The position numbers and the translations under genes were made by a program. The notes beneath the pieces are model-generated. The model was not told the DNA's origin. It worked only from the letters and a program-made list of their open reading frames with translations, and did not search any database. Shown here in pieces: positions 9,601-16,353 of a stretch of DNA of 19,662 nucleotides. Each line of letters starts with the position of its first letter. Position 1 is the first letter of the stretch. Origin of the DNA: Cyanobacteria bacterium UBA11153 (GTDB lineage: Bacteria > Cyanobacteriota > Cyanobacteriia > Cyanobacteriales > Coleofasciculaceae); NCBI GenBank assembly GCA_003511885.1, contig DOIX01000202.1, positions 1-19,662 on the forward strand. The letters are read 5' to 3'.

Positions 9601-10799
9601 TTTACATTGTTTTTGCCCCCAATACCATTCATTCACCTAACGAAACTGACACTCCACAAACAGTCATCGAAAAACTCTTAAATAAACAGAATTCAGATAG
9701 CAATTCTCTTCCCACTACCAATCAACCAAACCCAAGCACTTACAATCCCAAACCCCAACCTACTGACGAACTACAATTAATCCTAGTCACTGCTGAAGGA
9801 GAACCCATTCTCAAAAGAATTCCTGATGCAACACGACAAAAAGTTATTGCCATGACGGAGCGATTTAGGCAAGAAATTATTCGTCCGGTTCAAGTTAACG
9901 GGACTAAATATTTAGGGCCAGCCCAAAAACTATATCAATGGACAATTGGTCAACTAGAAACAGAATTAAAAGAACGGGAAATTGATAATCTAGTTTTTAT
10001 TATGGATACCCATTTGCGCTCCTTACCTATTGCAGCACTCCACGATGGCAAAGGATTTTTGATTGAGCGTTATAGTGTGGGATTAATGCCCAGTCTTAGC
10101 TTAGTCGATACCCGCTATGCCGACATTAAAAACTCGCAAGTTTTAGGGATGGGTGCATCCCAATTTAAAGATCAAAATCCTTTACCTGCTGCCTCAGAAG
10201 AAGTGAAGCTGATTACTCAGAAATTATGGCAAGGACAATCCTTCACAGAAGAAAATTTTACCTTCAATAAACTAGTTTCAGAGCGTCAGGAAACCCCATT
10301 TGGAATCATTCACTTGGCAACTCATGGAGAATTTGAACCAGGAGATCCCAGCAATTCCTATATTCAACTTTCGGACAGAAAATTAGGGTTAGATAAACTC
10401 AGGGAATTGGGATGGAATAATCCACCAGTAGAATTATTAGTATTGAGTGCCTGTCGCACAGCTTTAGGAGATGAAGAGGCAGAATTAGGCTTTGCTGGAT
10501 TAGCAGTACAAGCAGGGGTAAAAACTGCTGTAGCCAGTCTATGGTATGTTAGCGATGAAGGTACTTTGGCATTAATGACAGAATTTTATCGGCAATTAAA
10601 AGAAGCACCGATTAAAGCAGAAGCATTGCGTCGGGCACAACTGGCATTAATCAAAGGAGAAGCACGTATTGAGGGTGGAGAATTACGTGGTAGTGCGGAG
10701 AATATACCCTTACCACCAGAATTGGCAAAATTAGGAGATAAAAATCTTTCTCATCCCTATTATTGGTCAGCTTTTACGATGATTGGTAGCCCTTGGTAA
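3609..10799 (+). CDS. Giant fusion: family 2 glycosyltransferase + TPS haemagglutinin exoprotein + CHAT protease
   Basis: About 2396 residues from ATG 3609; numbers here count from the earlier in-frame ATG 3471. Residues 47-300 are a GT2 glycosyltransferase: [23 protein letters not shown], the VDSDD metal-binding motif near 134, and EEYDLCLRL. Residues about 320-345 are low complexity, encoded by a C/G-run repeat. A buried signal-peptide-like stretch ([16 protein letters not shown], then PAQSQS) ends near 378. The TPS secretion domain follows ([34 protein letters not shown]), then a long beta-helix passenger with Gly/Asn/Ser repeats, RTX-like GGSADDTF and [10 protein letters not shown] blocks (about 1424-1580) and an Asn-rich linker (about 1970-2010). 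The C-terminal CHAT domain has HLATHGEF (His2285) and [10 protein letters not shown] (Cys2328), so its catalytic dyad is intact. TPS-CHAT proteins are familiar in cyanobacteria; the GT2 fusion is not. In-frame ATG 4323 or TTG 4449 could start a separate exoprotein. No TpsB partner gene is nearby. Confidence 0.85.
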   Translation: MTLPISIVITTYNRERYLSAAIESILAQTWTDFELLIWDDGSTDASVEICHDYARRDNRVRVVTAPHQGRVAALKAAIAETNGTYLGWVDSDDLLAPTALAETVAILETEPDVGLVYTNYYDINETGDIIGFGYRTNVPYSKERLLTNLMTFHFRLMRRSLFETVGGIDEKFQYAEEYDLCLRLSEITQVRHLKKWLYYYRSNPDSISYTKQTEQVYYSHAAIEGALKRRGLSERFGVMIQTYKIGANLLYLFSWKLKRCLLTSYALAFLTPQNPSPISPLTIAPLTIAPLTKGGWGGIFPITEKTTSILKTASLSLAAISLATNIGIKPAQSQSIIPAVDGTGTTVTINGNQFNIQGGTLSGDGANLFQSFQQFGLSNGEIANFLSNPSIRNILGRVVGGDPSIINGLIQVTGGNSNLFLMNPAGIVFGRNAELNVPASFTATTATGIGFPGGWFNAFGSNDYNSLVGNPDGFRFETLQPGAIINLGNLSVSPGANLSLTGGSVISTGTLQGGNITVTSVPGTSRIRVNQTGQILSLEIEAPPNTQSITPLSLPELLTGSGVDSNAGVAVNSGKVELANSGLEVQAGDVAVNHLNGQTATLSADRNLTLSESQLVTTGDMNLLAKNTVRVRDSVANPVVIYGGRNLTIQGNQSIDILALNHPETPFVSGGNLSLISDGVISGDAHFASAGSFAIQNLSGAPGNFISLFDPIISANGDVTFGDYTGASLKVEAKGSITTGSININAADAAIPTTDPDVIKYSLNTQPGLVLRAGRTVLDHPPNVPQFGVGGTDFTSTGGTSSPGNVTILGNISVGDFGYGNIVGGPVIIEASGSIQTLQIDAFSLVGNGGEISLTAGNGNINTGNLDSHSNPGNGGAITLKAANGSISTGSLQSQNNNSGIGRGGAISLTAINGSINTNNLSSYSYSGNGGGVTLNSTNDITVTGVLNSFSASSGNTGSGGAIAISSTQGNIKTQDLNSYSISGNGGAIALTANNGTISTGNLTSLSNPSSGISGNGGAIALRAGSDITIAGTVDSLFSGGNSAGSGGAITITTTNGNISTGSLNSLLSGSGNGGAIALSAGSDINVSGSLSSLHSGGGNGNGGAIALSAGSDINVSGSLSSLYSGGGNGNGGAISLTAGSDINVTGYLQSLFSGGGNGNGGAISLTAGSDINVSGSLSSLYSGGDNGNGGAISLTAGSDINISTVYSFFSGSGSGNGGAITLSAANNISIIGELYSWSQSSSGSAGNGGFVNLDAGNSITISNINNYDLTGSFKYADINLTANEINFTGGVDSIRGDNAKLTIQAKTPSQGIIIGGTTDSGTTNLDLLTTDLAAIKNGFTSITIGQANNTGTITLNPYNFNAPVNIAGGSTLVGLNQNTTWTITGTDAGTISGFPNGLTFSSIENLIGGSADDTFIFNNGTNISGTINGSGGTDILDYSRYTSPITVNLANNSLLNIEQVIGGAGSDTIIGANTDNSWVVSANNIGTINNIFSFSSFETLIGGTAKDTFLFNSGKLDNFTVDANLGNDSITVNSPTNLTGNVFLSTGADGGDITINNTLDGGANLTLAAGSGNITFSDSLGNSIPLGKLTINSAHNLIGGNITAASIAHNNGTGTIVLGNLQTQNGSVNLATANDISTGNITTSGGEIRLASQTGKIQTENLDSSVGSGQINLISANDLTTGNITTSGGEINLTSQTGTINSGNLNSSGISGGNITVNAAISITAGDIDASGSIGDGGNIILDPISDIQVSTINAQGGSNGKGGNVDITTQRFFRATGSFLDSNGTETSISTAGGLGGGDITIRHGGNGLIPFYVGDATTNGTVGAISSGSDNTISPNRFFLFNYTQDNIKLITDSLDIQEQNEISRSLELHNALPGTLPSLIPNVFINVPDRVEVIVTRIEDNFANQFKTYLSLTSNPYIGLDSSNQNTNSRNNESRRNTNTNTSDNTAQINSNTNSTNNRLNIDQVNNNSEETLNNARKILSNAEAATGVKPALIYIVFAPNTIHSPNETDTPQTVIEKLLNKQNSDSNSLPTTNQPNPSTYNPKPQPTDELQLILVTAEGEPILKRIPDATRQKVIAMTERFRQEIIRPVQVNGTKYLGPAQKLYQWTIGQLETELKEREIDNLVFIMDTHLRSLPIAALHDGKGFLIERYSVGLMPSLSLVDTRYADIKNSQVLGMGASQFKDQNPLPAASEEVKLITQKLWQGQSFTEENFTFNKLVSERQETPFGIIHLATHGEFEPGDPSNSYIQLSDRKLGLDKLRELGWNNPPVELLVLSACRTALGDEEAELGFAGLAVQAGVKTAVASLWYVSDEGTLALMTEFYRQLKEAPIKAEALRRAQLALIKGEARIEGGELRGSAENIPLPPELAKLGDKNLSHPYYWSAFTMIGSPW
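4444..4502 (+). repeat. C/G-run repeat and 15-base tandem duplication at the GT2-TPS junction
   Basis: Positions 4474-4502 read CCCCCCTGACTAAGGGGGG followed by a TT and a G-run. The reverse complement matches the core of the family C element near 3081-3109 with about two differences over 29 bases. Just before it, CCCCTGACTATCGCC is tandemly repeated, giving the in-frame peptide [14 protein letters not shown]. The repeat therefore supplies coding sequence exactly where the two unrelated protein halves meet. Confidence 0.75.
6834..7268 (+). repeat. Tandem 87-bp (29-residue) repeats in the passenger domain
   Basis: Five 87-base units begin at 6834, 6921, 7008, 7095 and 7182 (the last is 84 bases), each encoding a variant of [20 protein letters not shown] plus a short SGGGNGN-type spacer. 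The first two units differ by a single base (TTACAT versus TTATAT), so this duplication is recent. Older, more diverged units extend upstream to about 6150. The pattern is typical of a beta-helical adhesin stalk that changes length by recombination or slippage. Confidence 0.85.
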
Positions 10800-10857
10800 T
10801 TCACCCAATCCTTTTTCAATTGCCTTTCATTTGAGATTTTGCACCAGTGTCAATAAC

Positions 10858-10927
10858 TGTAGGGTGGGCACTCCCTAAGATAACTCGAAAAGCTGATCGT
10901 CAAGTTAGGGGGAGTGCCCACCCTACA
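10858..10927. repeat. Perfect 18-bp inverted repeat between convergent genes
   Basis: TGTAGGGTGGGCACTCCC (from 10858) and its exact complement (ending 10927) are separated by about 34 bases. It sits between the convergent 3' ends of the giant gene and cpcT, so it could act as a bidirectional terminator or transcript-end stabiliser. The GTAGGGTGGGCA type of repeat is common in cyanobacterial spacers, so a mobile-repeat origin is equally possible. Confidence 0.75.
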
Positions 10928-10966
10928 AAAAACTCATTCTGTTCAATTTAGCGGCTCCACAGCTTA

Positions 10967-11557
10967 TTACACCTTAACTTCATCTGCAAAATTAGCCCAG
11001 CGGACAAAATGAAATGGCCCAGCAATTGAACCCCAAACTCGTTCATCAGTATTGGGATCTCTGCCTCTGTCTAGACTGATTAATTTGTCTGAGAATACTT
11101 CAAATTCGCTATCCAGATAACTATCTTGCCCTCTCCAGATAACTTTACAAGCTTTACCTGGCTCCACTGTAGCTTTAAAAGAATTACCAGTCCATTTTAC
11201 TTGATAATTACAGCCGCAAAGCTTTTCAAGTTGTTCGGCTTTGAGAGATTCCAGGCGTGTTAAATCACGGGAAGCGCCGTAAAATTGTGCTTCATCCTGA
11301 ACTTTGTAGTTTTCAACTTCAATATGCCCATCTACTTCAATGAATTTTAATACCCTTAATCGATAGGGATAGTGAAGTTCAATATCATAAGCTTGTTCGA
11401 GAAACAAAGTCAGCCCATTAAGTAATGATAGGGGCAGGGGACGCATACAAACCCGAATATGGGCGAAGAAGGGTGGATTTTCAAAAGCTTGGGCTTGATT
11501 GCTAAAATCAGCAGCCATCCAGCGGACTAGGGTACGAATATCAGTAGAATGAGTCAT
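10967..11557 (-). CDS. cpcT: Phycocyanobilin lyase CpcT (CpcT/CpeT family)
   Basis: A 196-residue chromophore lyase. From family knowledge, CpcT attaches phycocyanobilin to the Cys-153/155 site of the phycocyanin beta subunit during phycobilisome assembly in the cytoplasm. Family blocks are all visible: ARWM-type TLVRWMAADFSNQ near the N-terminus, NPPFFAHIRVCMRPLP, YGASRD, SEFEVFSDK, ISLDRGRDP and a C-terminal WGSIAGPFHFVRW. The frame is open upstream to 11800, but I start at the ATG at 11557. MTHSTD is the usual family N-terminus and the length then matches the family. The extra upstream residues are simply the complement of the neighbouring lipoprotein signal region. It is divergent from the binding-protein pseudogene, with 58 bases between the starts, and convergent with the giant gene. 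No phycocyanin genes are adjacent. Confidence 0.93.
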   Translation of the reverse strand: MTHSTDIRTLVRWMAADFSNQAQAFENPPFFAHIRVCMRPLPLSLLNGLTLFLEQAYDIELHYPYRLRVLKFIEVDGHIEVENYKVQDEAQFYGASRDLTRLESLKAEQLEKLCGCNYQVKWTGNSFKATVEPGKACKVIWRGQDSYLDSEFEVFSDKLISLDRGRDPNTDERVWGSIAGPFHFVRWANFADEVKV

Positions 11558-11615
11558 TAACCAATTGAAAAATAGGGATTGAACTCGATCAATTGTAAGA
11601 CATTGACAGCGAATT

Positions 11616-12535
11616 ATGAAAAAAACTAGCCTGTTTGCCTCTATCAGCTTAACGATATTGACTTTATCTGTCATAGCGTGTAGCGATCGCAATTCTCCCA
11701 CTGCCAATCCTTCTGCCACTGGAGATGCCTCGGCGGCGATTCCCATTGGCATTGCCCTCCCCCAAACTGGTAATGTTGCCCTCATCGCGCAAGAATCCAT
11801 CGCTGGGGCTAAAATTGCTGAAACTTATTTTAACCAACAAGGCGGAATTAATGGGATCCCGATTAAGTTAGTTTTTCAAGATACTGGCGGGGATGAAGTG
11901 GGAGCAATTAACGCTTTTCAAACTCTGATTAGTAAGGAGAAGGATTGGAGTTAATTACCGTCCAAAAGTTTCTCAGTACTGATACAGATTTCCAAACTCA
12001 AGCCACTAACACCATTAACCTTAAACCAGATTTAATTACGATTTCTGGTTTGGTTTCCGATGGAGGAAATTTGGTTAAGCAATTACGATAATTAGGGTAT
12101 AAAGGTTTAATTATCGGTGGTAATGGTTTGAATACATCTAATATTTTTCCTGTCTGTAAAGCCTTCTGTGATGGTATTTTAATTGCCCAAGCTTATAGTC
12201 CAGAAAATCCATCTGAAATTAATATGGCTTTTCGGAATGCTTATCAAAAGCAATATCAGAAAGAACCCCCTCAGTTTACTGCCCAAACTTTCACCGCTGT
12301 CCAAGTATTTGTCGAAGCTTTGAAGGTAATGAATAGTCAAACAAAGGTTAATATTTTACCTCTGCCTCAACTCCGGACAAAACTTAACGAACAGGTGTTA
12401 ATAGGAAAATACGATACTCCCTTGGGAGAGATTGCTTTTACTTTAGAAGGGGAAGTGATTCAGAAACAATTTTATGTGGCTCGTATTGAAATAGAAAATG
12501 ATGGTAAGAATGGTAAATTTGTGTTTATTAAATAA
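11616..12535 (+). pseudogene. Decayed ABC-transporter substrate-binding lipoprotein (branched-chain amino acid/LivK type)
   Basis: The N-terminal part (11616-11954) encodes a lipoprotein signal with lipobox VIAC (Cys22), then IPIGIALPQTGNVA and GGINGIPIKLVFQDTGGD, typical of type I periplasmic binding proteins (Leu/Ile/Val- or amide-binding family). Around 11940 the frame changes: GLELITVQKF continues in another frame. The junction skips what in family members is a segment of roughly 80-90 residues, so an internal deletion is the likely cause. The second frame, with SGLVSDGGNLVKQLR, is then broken by an in-frame TAA at 12089-12091. It resumes as LGYKGLIIGGNGLNTSN and runs to a normal-looking C-terminus at 12535. 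Two independent lesions make this a pseudogene. No permease or ATPase genes are beside it. Confidence 0.88.
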
Positions 12536-12581
12536 ACAGGAATTATGCCAAAACTTCCAGAAAGCAAAAATCCCGCAATCC

Positions 12582-12683
12582 AGAAACATACCAATCACCA
12601 GGGCTGTTAAGACATTCTCAATTCCTCAAATTATTAGGCATCTCCAGAAATTAGGTTTTCATCTAGACAGGATAAGGGTTTGA
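12582..12683 (+). pseudogene. Possible HicA-like toxin remnant (weak)
   Basis: A short open stretch just after the binding-protein pseudogene encodes IPQIIRHLQKLGFHLDRIR, which resembles the N-terminal core of HicA mRNA-interferase toxins (usually followed by GSHH). Here a stop follows immediately and no GSH motif can be read in frame. No HicB partner is visible. The similarity is by eye only and could be chance. Confidence 0.22.
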
Positions 12684-12725
12684 GATTATTTTTGGAGATG
12701 ACTATTGATTTGACAGCTTTCTGCT

Positions 12726-12853
12726 CTAGTACAGCGCGGCAGAAGTTTCTCACCAGTTTCAGAGGCTTGATTAGTGGTTTTTTCTCCATTGCCCCCCTGC
12801 CTCCCTGCTCAAGAGATCGTAACTGATGGGTTATTTCTGCCCACCTGCACTAG
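12726..12853. repeat. MITE-like repeat, family E, copy 1
   Basis: A 128-base element that starts CTAGTACAGCGCGGCAGAAG, shares TTTCTCACCAGTTTCA and ACTGATGGGTTATTTCTG with copy 2 (14549-14654), and ends CCACCTGCACTAG. Its termini form an imperfect inverted repeat of about 30 bases. Its middle is longer than that of copy 2. It lies downstream of the CorC-like gene. Confidence 0.8.
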
Positions 12854-12935
12854 CCCCTAGCCCCTAGTCCCTTGCTATAACATCATGAAGAGAGCCTTGA
12901 AGCCTTGCTTGATATGGGGTTCGATCTGGATTGAA

Positions 12936-12962
12936 TAACTATCAACTATCAACTATCAACTG
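12936..12962. repeat. Short heptamer array (AACTATC) overlapping the end of the CorC-like gene
   Basis: About three copies of the heptamer AACTATC run into the stop codon (12956-12958, complement TGA) of the CorC-like gene. The TGA itself is part of the repeat register (GTTGATAG on the minus strand). This is the heptanucleotide tandem repeat type known from cyanobacteria. A longer array of the same heptamer is at 15162-15218. Confidence 0.75.
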
Positions 12963-14470
12963 CTATAATGGTTTGAACTGAGATCGTTTGCACTAGACTT
13001 CCTCAAATCCGATCGAGTTACAGTCTCATCAATTGTAGCAGTCATTTCAATTATACCTCGATCCATGTATCCTTCCTGAGATCTGGTTACTTCCTGAATC
13101 TGAAGGCGAATTTGATCGAGTCGAGGGCCAGCAGCAGAGATAACTGTTAACTGAAGATTTTCATACTGTAAACTTTCTCCAGCTAGAGGGATTTTCTGAA
13201 ATTTGTAGAGGACAAATCCTCCCAAAGTTTGATATTCATCAGTCATTGGTAAATTTAATTCAAGAATTTCGTTAACTTCCTCTAAATTCATTTGTGCTTG
13301 CACGATAAAAGTCCGCTCGTCAATAACTTTTATCGGTGAATCATCAGTACTTTCTGATTTAGGATTGTCACCAATAATTTCCGCCACCAAATCCTTGAGA
13401 GTGACCAAGCCAGCCGTGCCACCAAACTCATCGACAACTATCACCATCGCTAAATGCGATCGCTGCATCAAGGGCAAAAGTTCGCTCAGGGGCATGACTT
13501 CTGGGACAAACTGTGCGGGATGAATCCACAAATCGATGTTTGTTTCCAGGGACAGATTCCCTTCTGATAAAGGTTTTGCCAACTCCTTAAAGTCAATAAT
13601 CCCCCGGATATCATCTATGGATTCTCCAATAACGGGATAGTGAGAGTGCTGAGTCTGGGCAATTTCTGTCAGGATTGTTTGCAAAGTTGCCGTACTGGGA
13701 ATAGAATGAATACTGGTGCGACGTACCATCACTTCTGATGCTAAAACTTCGCCAAACTCAAATACGTTATTGAGAAGTTCCCTTTCTTCAGCTTCCAGTC
13801 CACTAGACTCTCTTTCCGTGGTAATAATAAGCTGTAATTCTTCTGGTGTAACTTGATTATGCCAGCTTTGACCTGTATACTGAATACCGACCATCCGTAG
13901 GAGGCAGCGAGTCGATTGGTTTAAAATCCAAATAAAGGGATTAAAAAACCTTGCGATCGCAATACTGGGGGGACCGAGAAACCTTGCTAGTTGTTCCGAG
14001 TATAGCAATGCCACTGATTTGGGACAAAGTTCCCCTAAGACGATTTGCAGATAAGCAATCAGGAAAAATGCGACAGGAATGGCGATTGCATGGGAAATTG
14101 CTTGTCCCTGCTCTGGCGGTACAGGTAGTTTTTTAAACATCTCTGCCACTAAAACTGCCATTGTATTTTCACCAATCCAACCTAATGCCAAACTAGAAAG
14201 GGTAATTCCCAACTGAGTTGTCGAAAGAAGGCGATCGATACTTTGCTGCAATGATTGAACAGTTTTAGCTTGGATATCACCCGCTGCAACTAATTGATTA
14301 ATACGGGAGCGCCGCACCGAAACTATCGAAAATTCAGCCGCAACAAAAAAGGCGTTAATTGTAATTAGTAAAAATACTGATAATAATCGCAAGAGAATAT
14401 CTTTACTTGTGAGGGTAGTAGCTGCACTGACTGTTAAGAAAACTATTAGGTGGGTAAACATACCATACAA
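12956..14470 (-). CDS. CorC/HlyC/CNNM-type membrane protein (DUF21 + CBS pair + CorC_HlyC domain)
   Basis: A 504-residue membrane protein. Residues about 5-165 form the DUF21 transmembrane domain, with hydrophobic segments near 5-20, 25-45 (LLITINAFFVAAEFSIVSVR), 85-110 (GITLSSLALGWIGENTM) and 130-155, followed by ELCPKS. Two CBS domains follow, about 225-350 (VMVRRTSIHSIP, HYPVIGE, MVIVVDEFGGTAGLVTLKDL). The end is a CorC_HlyC cytoplasmic domain (DEYQTLGGFVLYKFQKIP). Proteins of this architecture are linked to Mg2+/Co2+ efflux or sensing; the older name haemolysin C does not imply toxicity. The CBS pair may bind adenine nucleotides. The gene looks intact and is flanked on each side by a copy of the family E repeat. 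ATG at 14461 is an alternative start. Confidence 0.92.
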   Translation of the reverse strand: MYGMFTHLIVFLTVSAATTLTSKDILLRLLSVFLLITINAFFVAAEFSIVSVRRSRINQLVAAGDIQAKTVQSLQQSIDRLLSTTQLGITLSSLALGWIGENTMAVLVAEMFKKLPVPPEQGQAISHAIAIPVAFFLIAYLQIVLGELCPKSVALLYSEQLARFLGPPSIAIARFFNPFIWILNQSTRCLLRMVGIQYTGQSWHNQVTPEELQLIITTERESSGLEAEERELLNNVFEFGEVLASEVMVRRTSIHSIPSTATLQTILTEIAQTQHSHYPVIGESIDDIRGIIDFKELAKPLSEGNLSLETNIDLWIHPAQFVPEVMPLSELLPLMQRSHLAMVIVVDEFGGTAGLVTLKDLVAEIIGDNPKSESTDDSPIKVIDERTFIVQAQMNLEEVNEILELNLPMTDEYQTLGGFVLYKFQKIPLAGESLQYENLQLTVISAAGPRLDQIRLQIQEVTRSQEGYMDRGIIEMTATIDETVTRSDLRKSSANDLSSNHYSS

Positions 14471-14548
14471 TAAATCAGTTAAAGATCCAACACCGGAAAC
14501 ATTAACAAATCTTCACTAATCTTAACAAGATTAAAGTATAGCGAGGGA

Positions 14549-14654
14549 CTAGTGCAGCGCGGCAGAAGTTTCTCACCAGTTTCATTGATACTGGTTTTTT
14601 CTCCCCTACTCCCCTGCTCACAACTGATGGGTTATTTCTGTCCACCTGCACTAG
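14549..14654. repeat. MITE-like repeat, family E, copy 2
   Basis: A 106-base element with perfect 9-base terminal inverted repeats CTAGTGCAG and CTGCACTAG. The arms continue as an imperfect inverted repeat (GGCAGAAGTTTCTCACCAGTT against GGACAGAAATAACCCATCAGTT on the other strand). It is in the same orientation as copy 1 and 5' of the CorC-like gene. It carries no coding sequence. Confidence 0.82.
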
Positions 14655-14713
14655 GGGGTAGGGGCTAGGGAAGAAAGCTGTAAAATCAAGGGTTTAAGGA
14701 ATTTATATCAAGT

Positions 14714-14832
14714 CCGGTTGTATCGGTAGCGTAAAGGCAGGGCGTTGCATTCATATAGCATACTTTGGGTTTATTACAGAAGTTATCGTCCGAATGCAAC
14801 GCCCCTACAACAGCTCAAACTATACACAACCG
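14714..14832. repeat. MITE-like palindromic repeat, family F
   Basis: An inner perfect 13-base pair GGGCGTTGCATTC (14740-14752) and GAATGCAACGCCC (14792-14804) is enclosed by an outer imperfect pair CCGGTTGTAT and ATACACAACCG. About 119 bases in all. It lies between family E copy 2 and family A copy 2. Confidence 0.7.
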
Positions 14833-14845
14833 ATGCTAGCGGAGA

Positions 14846-14952
14846 TGATAAGCTGCAGCCCACTAAATTGGATAATAAATTTGTCGAAAGGGTTGTGGGG
14901 TGTGGGTTTTTTTGTGTGGGGATATACAAATTAAATGCGTAGCAGCTTATCA
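14846..14952. repeat. MITE-like palindromic repeat, family A, copy 2
   Basis: A 107-base element with perfect 11-base ends TGATAAGCTGC and GCAGCTTATCA. It differs from copy 1 (1181-1281) by scattered substitutions and by a GTTTTTTTGTGT-like insertion in the centre. Same orientation as copy 1. Confidence 0.78.
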
Positions 14953-14955
14953 AGA

Positions 14956-15006
14956 CAGAAACCGGGTTTCTGAGCTATTGGACACTCCCCACTTTCCAGA
15001 GTGGGG
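14956..15006. repeat. Two small hairpins
   Basis: CAGAAACC and GGTTTCTG (14956-14972) form an almost loopless palindrome that is frequent in cyanobacterial spacers. CCCCACT and AGTGGGG (14987-15006) form a 7-bp stem followed by GGTTTT on the plus strand. No plus-strand gene ends here, so a terminator role is doubtful. Confidence 0.5.
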
Positions 15007-15161
15007 GTTTTGCGTAAGTCCTGATTAAGATTTGATCGTCGCCGATTAAAATTGCTTACTCGTCTTCCTCTCCAGTCCAAAGACATGGAATTTCACAGCA
15101 AAAGGAGGTTTCCTGATGAACCACAGGAATTGAGACTTGACAGTCACATATCGCTCTCCTG

Positions 15162-15218
15162 TCAACTATCAACTATCAACTATTAACTATCAACTATCAA
15201 CTATTAACTATCAACTAT
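15162..15218. repeat. Heptamer tandem array (CAACTAT), about 8 copies
   Basis: Eight consecutive heptamers, mostly CAACTAT with interspersed TAACTAT variants, end 4 bases before the stop codon (complement, 15223) of the adjacent minus-strand gene. The perfect 7-base phase with single-base variants marks a slippage-type array. Confidence 0.88.
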
Positions 15219-15222
15219 CCAT

Positions 15223-15951
15223 TTATCTTGAGACAGGAATTTCCGACATATTCAACTTCAACTTTTGATCGGGATAATCCGTCAGAGTTAAGGAAAGTGT
15301 TTTCGCATCATCCAGCAAAGCCGTTGGGATACTGACCGTACCAGAAAATCCCGATCCATTAGCGGGTAATTCTCCAGGTAAACCTTCCGTAATGGCACTG
15401 AGGGCACGTCCCTTATCATCCGTCACATTCAAAAAACTGTAAAGAAACCTGACAGAATTAGAACCTTCATTTTTCAAATTAACATTGAGTAACAAAGAAC
15501 CGCCTTGAACGCTAGTGGAAGTAACCTCCAGAGTAACGCCTCGATCCTGACTTTTCAGGGGTAAACTTAAAGAATTAGGACTCTCCAAAGACCGATCTGG
15601 ACTAGCCTCAGGATCGGGAGACTCAGGAGCGGAGGGACTTTTGGTCGTGGACTCATCCTGACGATCGCCATTAGAATTGCGATCGCTCTTCGCCTCGTTA
15701 GCCTTACTCTTAATATAAGCCTGAACATCAGCGAGAATCTCCGCTTCCCGCAACATCTTCACCCCTTCCTTACCAGAAGAAGTTCCTGGTTGCTCGTTTA
15801 CCAGCTTCTTCGTGGGGCGAACATCTGGCTGTGTAATACCTTTAAGGGCTTCATGACCGATAGTAAAGCCCCACATTGAACTGACAAAACCTGCGCCCAG
15901 CATCATTGCCAGGAGAATTAATGTCAGCGCTACAGTCGAGTTGAATTTCAT
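15223..15951 (-). CDS. Membrane-anchored protein of unknown function with C-terminal beta-sandwich-like domain
   Basis: A 242-residue protein. An N-terminal hydrophobic segment (about residues 8-32, VALTLILLAMMLGAGFVSSMWGF) is a signal anchor or uncleaved signal. Residues about 50-145 are polar and rich in Ser, Pro, Asp and Glu, likely a disordered linker. The C-terminal part (about 148-240), with GVTLEVTSTSVQGGSLLLNV, NEGSNSVRFLYSF and an alternating beta pattern, looks like an Ig-like or DUF4352-type extracytoplasmic domain. I do not recognise the family with certainty and assign no function. It is monocistronic here, with a heptamer array directly at its 3' end and about 400 bases of spacer upstream. 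Confidence 0.8.
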   Translation of the reverse strand: MKFNSTVALTLILLAMMLGAGFVSSMWGFTIGHEALKGITQPDVRPTKKLVNEQPGTSSGKEGVKMLREAEILADVQAYIKSKANEAKSDRNSNGDRQDESTTKSPSAPESPDPEASPDRSLESPNSLSLPLKSQDRGVTLEVTSTSVQGGSLLLNVNLKNEGSNSVRFLYSFLNVTDDKGRALSAITEGLPGELPANGSGFSGTVSIPTALLDDAKTLSLTLTDYPDQKLKLNMSEIPVSR

Positions 15952-16353
15952 CCGCGATTTAGGTTGCTCTCTATAGTGGTTTTCTTATAGCACGTAAGCT
16001 AAAAAAGTCAATCTTAACATTTTTCGATGGCGTGGCAGTCATCAGTTGCCAGCCTTTCCCTAACCTCCGGGTAGCAGTAGCAGTCCCCGGCAACGTCATC
16101 AGCAGCTTGTGACAGGAGTTGTGCCCACCTAGAAGAAGTACGAAGGAGCTGCCAAGAGGCAGTTAAACTGGATATTGAAATCTTTTCTCTTGCCTGCTAA
16201 GTGGGATTGCTTCTGCGGGCGCGCTGTGCCATCGCCATTGGAAAGCCAGATACAGCTTATCGAGCTTATTTCTCAAAGGCTGGGTGGAAATCGGGATTTT
16301 GCCAAGAGTTGGTCTAATTTTGCCCAACTTGGCTTAAAATAAGAATAAGACCA
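15952..16353. other. Gene-free spacer with possible structured RNA
   Basis: No supported protein gene. An AT-rich stretch (15970-16020) may hold the promoter of the minus-strand gene. From about 16030 to 16240 base composition changes and several complementary arms occur: GTTGCC and GGCAAC enclosing CCGGG and CCCGG, and CTGCC/GGCAG with a 4-base AAGA loop. Short stop-bounded open stretches also exist in this interval but lack a good start. Either a non-coding RNA or a gene remnant is possible. Confidence 0.3.

Noticed and set aside
11558..11800. N-terminal extension of 81 residues on cpcT
   Set aside because: The frame is open, but the extra residues are the complement of the lipoprotein signal region of the opposite pseudogene, and the family normally starts at MTHSTD.
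14745..14942. 65-residue open frame on the plus strand
   Set aside because: It runs across two unrelated palindromic elements and has no recognisable protein features.
15162..15218. CRISPR-like or iteron-type origin repeats
   Set aside because: A 7-base unit without spacers is a slippage-type heptamer array. No replication initiator gene or DnaA-box cluster is seen.
16030..16240. SRP (4.5S) RNA
   Set aside because: GAAGGAGCTGCCAAGAGGCAG superficially resembles the SRP RNA apical part, but the hallmark GGTCAGGTCCGGAAGGAAGC core is missing.
16201..16318. Small GTG-started open frame before the tRNA
   Set aside because: Under 40 residues, no Shine-Dalgarno sequence, and no family resemblance; kept only as an alternative explanation for the structured spacer.
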